From positions 1 through 45,072 of the forward strand of contig JAAYUD010000070.1 in assembly GCA_012517855.1 (NCBI GenBank): DNA of 45,072 nucleotides. The letters are read 5' to 3'. This document shows positions 45,037-45,072 of this stretch, piece after piece (the first letter of the stretch is position 1; the number at the start of each line of letters is the position of its first letter). Below the pieces are notes generated by a model, which did not search any database, was not told the DNA's origin, and saw only the letters and a list, made by a program, of their open reading frames with translations. A program made the translations under genes and the position numbers. The stretch is from Bacteroidales bacterium (GTDB taxonomy: Bacteria; Bacteroidota; Bacteroidia; Bacteroidales; Bacteroidaceae).

Positions 45037-45072
45037 AAAGCAAAGGTTCAAATTTTAGATCAATAAGTACCA

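Larger units (their letters stand above)
44211..45072. other. Right-end region with decayed IS and dispersed repeat
   Basis: No intact gene was found. It contains an IS982-like transposase remnant (44443-44587) and the inverted second copy of the dispersed palindromic element (44948-45036). The 44260-44442 stretch is open but has no recognisable family. 44590-44940 shows nothing I can name. Confidence 0.55.

Overview
The window looks like Bacteroides or a close relative (Bacteroidales). Two SusC/SusD outer-membrane pairs, two hybrid two-component regulators (HTCS), lipoproteins with short lipoboxes and several promoters of the Bacteroides type (a TAnnTTTG box just upstream of genes) all support this. 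No rRNA, tRNA or CRISPR array was seen. The flanks carry ordinary core and polysaccharide-utilisation genes. From about 31.9 kb to the right end the sequence is visibly more AT-rich and carries a type I restriction-modification locus, repeats and a decayed insertion sequence, which suggests an acquired or variable region.

Layout. 1-6.6 kb (minus strand): a three-gene uptake operon with a TIG/beta-propeller lipoprotein, a SusC and a SusD that runs off the left edge. 7.5-12.7 kb (plus): its HTCS regulator and a GH76 alpha-1,6-mannanase-like enzyme, which points to an alpha-mannan target. 12.8-15.1 kb (minus): pnp with a clear terminator. 15.3-16.5 kb (plus): a thioredoxin-like lipoprotein that has lost its CXXC site. 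16.5-17.5 kb: hairpins and one copy of a dispersed palindromic element. 17.5-19.6 kb (minus): an ADP-forming acyl-CoA synthetase. 19.7-27.5 kb (minus): a second uptake operon (SusC, SusD, surface lipoprotein, two CE1-type esterases, terminator) next to a divergent HTCS at 27.8-31.8 kb.

32.0-42.3 kb (plus) is the most unusual region. It is a type I restriction-modification operon in which three accessory genes lie between hsdR and hsdM with gaps of 3-12 bases: a DUF4268/PD-(D/E)XK-like protein, an agmatine/peptidyl-arginine deiminase-like enzyme and a papain/C39-like cysteine peptidase. An ORF6N DNA-binding protein follows hsdM. The locus ends in an expressed hsdS facing a second, start-less hsdS on the other strand. 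The two hsdS genes share a perfect 53-bp inverted repeat at their 5' ends, a perfect in-frame 22-bp inverted repeat between their two recognition domains and a near-perfect palindrome where their 3' ends meet. This is the architecture of an invertible specificity switch able to give up to four HsdS proteins. No recombinase gene is visible nearby.

42.3-45.1 kb holds palindromic repeat clusters, a lipoprotein of the BAAT/acyl-CoA thioesterase family, an IS982-family transposase remnant and, at the very end, an inverted second copy of the dispersed element found at 17.15 kb. All identifications come from reading translated sequence and motifs by eye; no database search was run.
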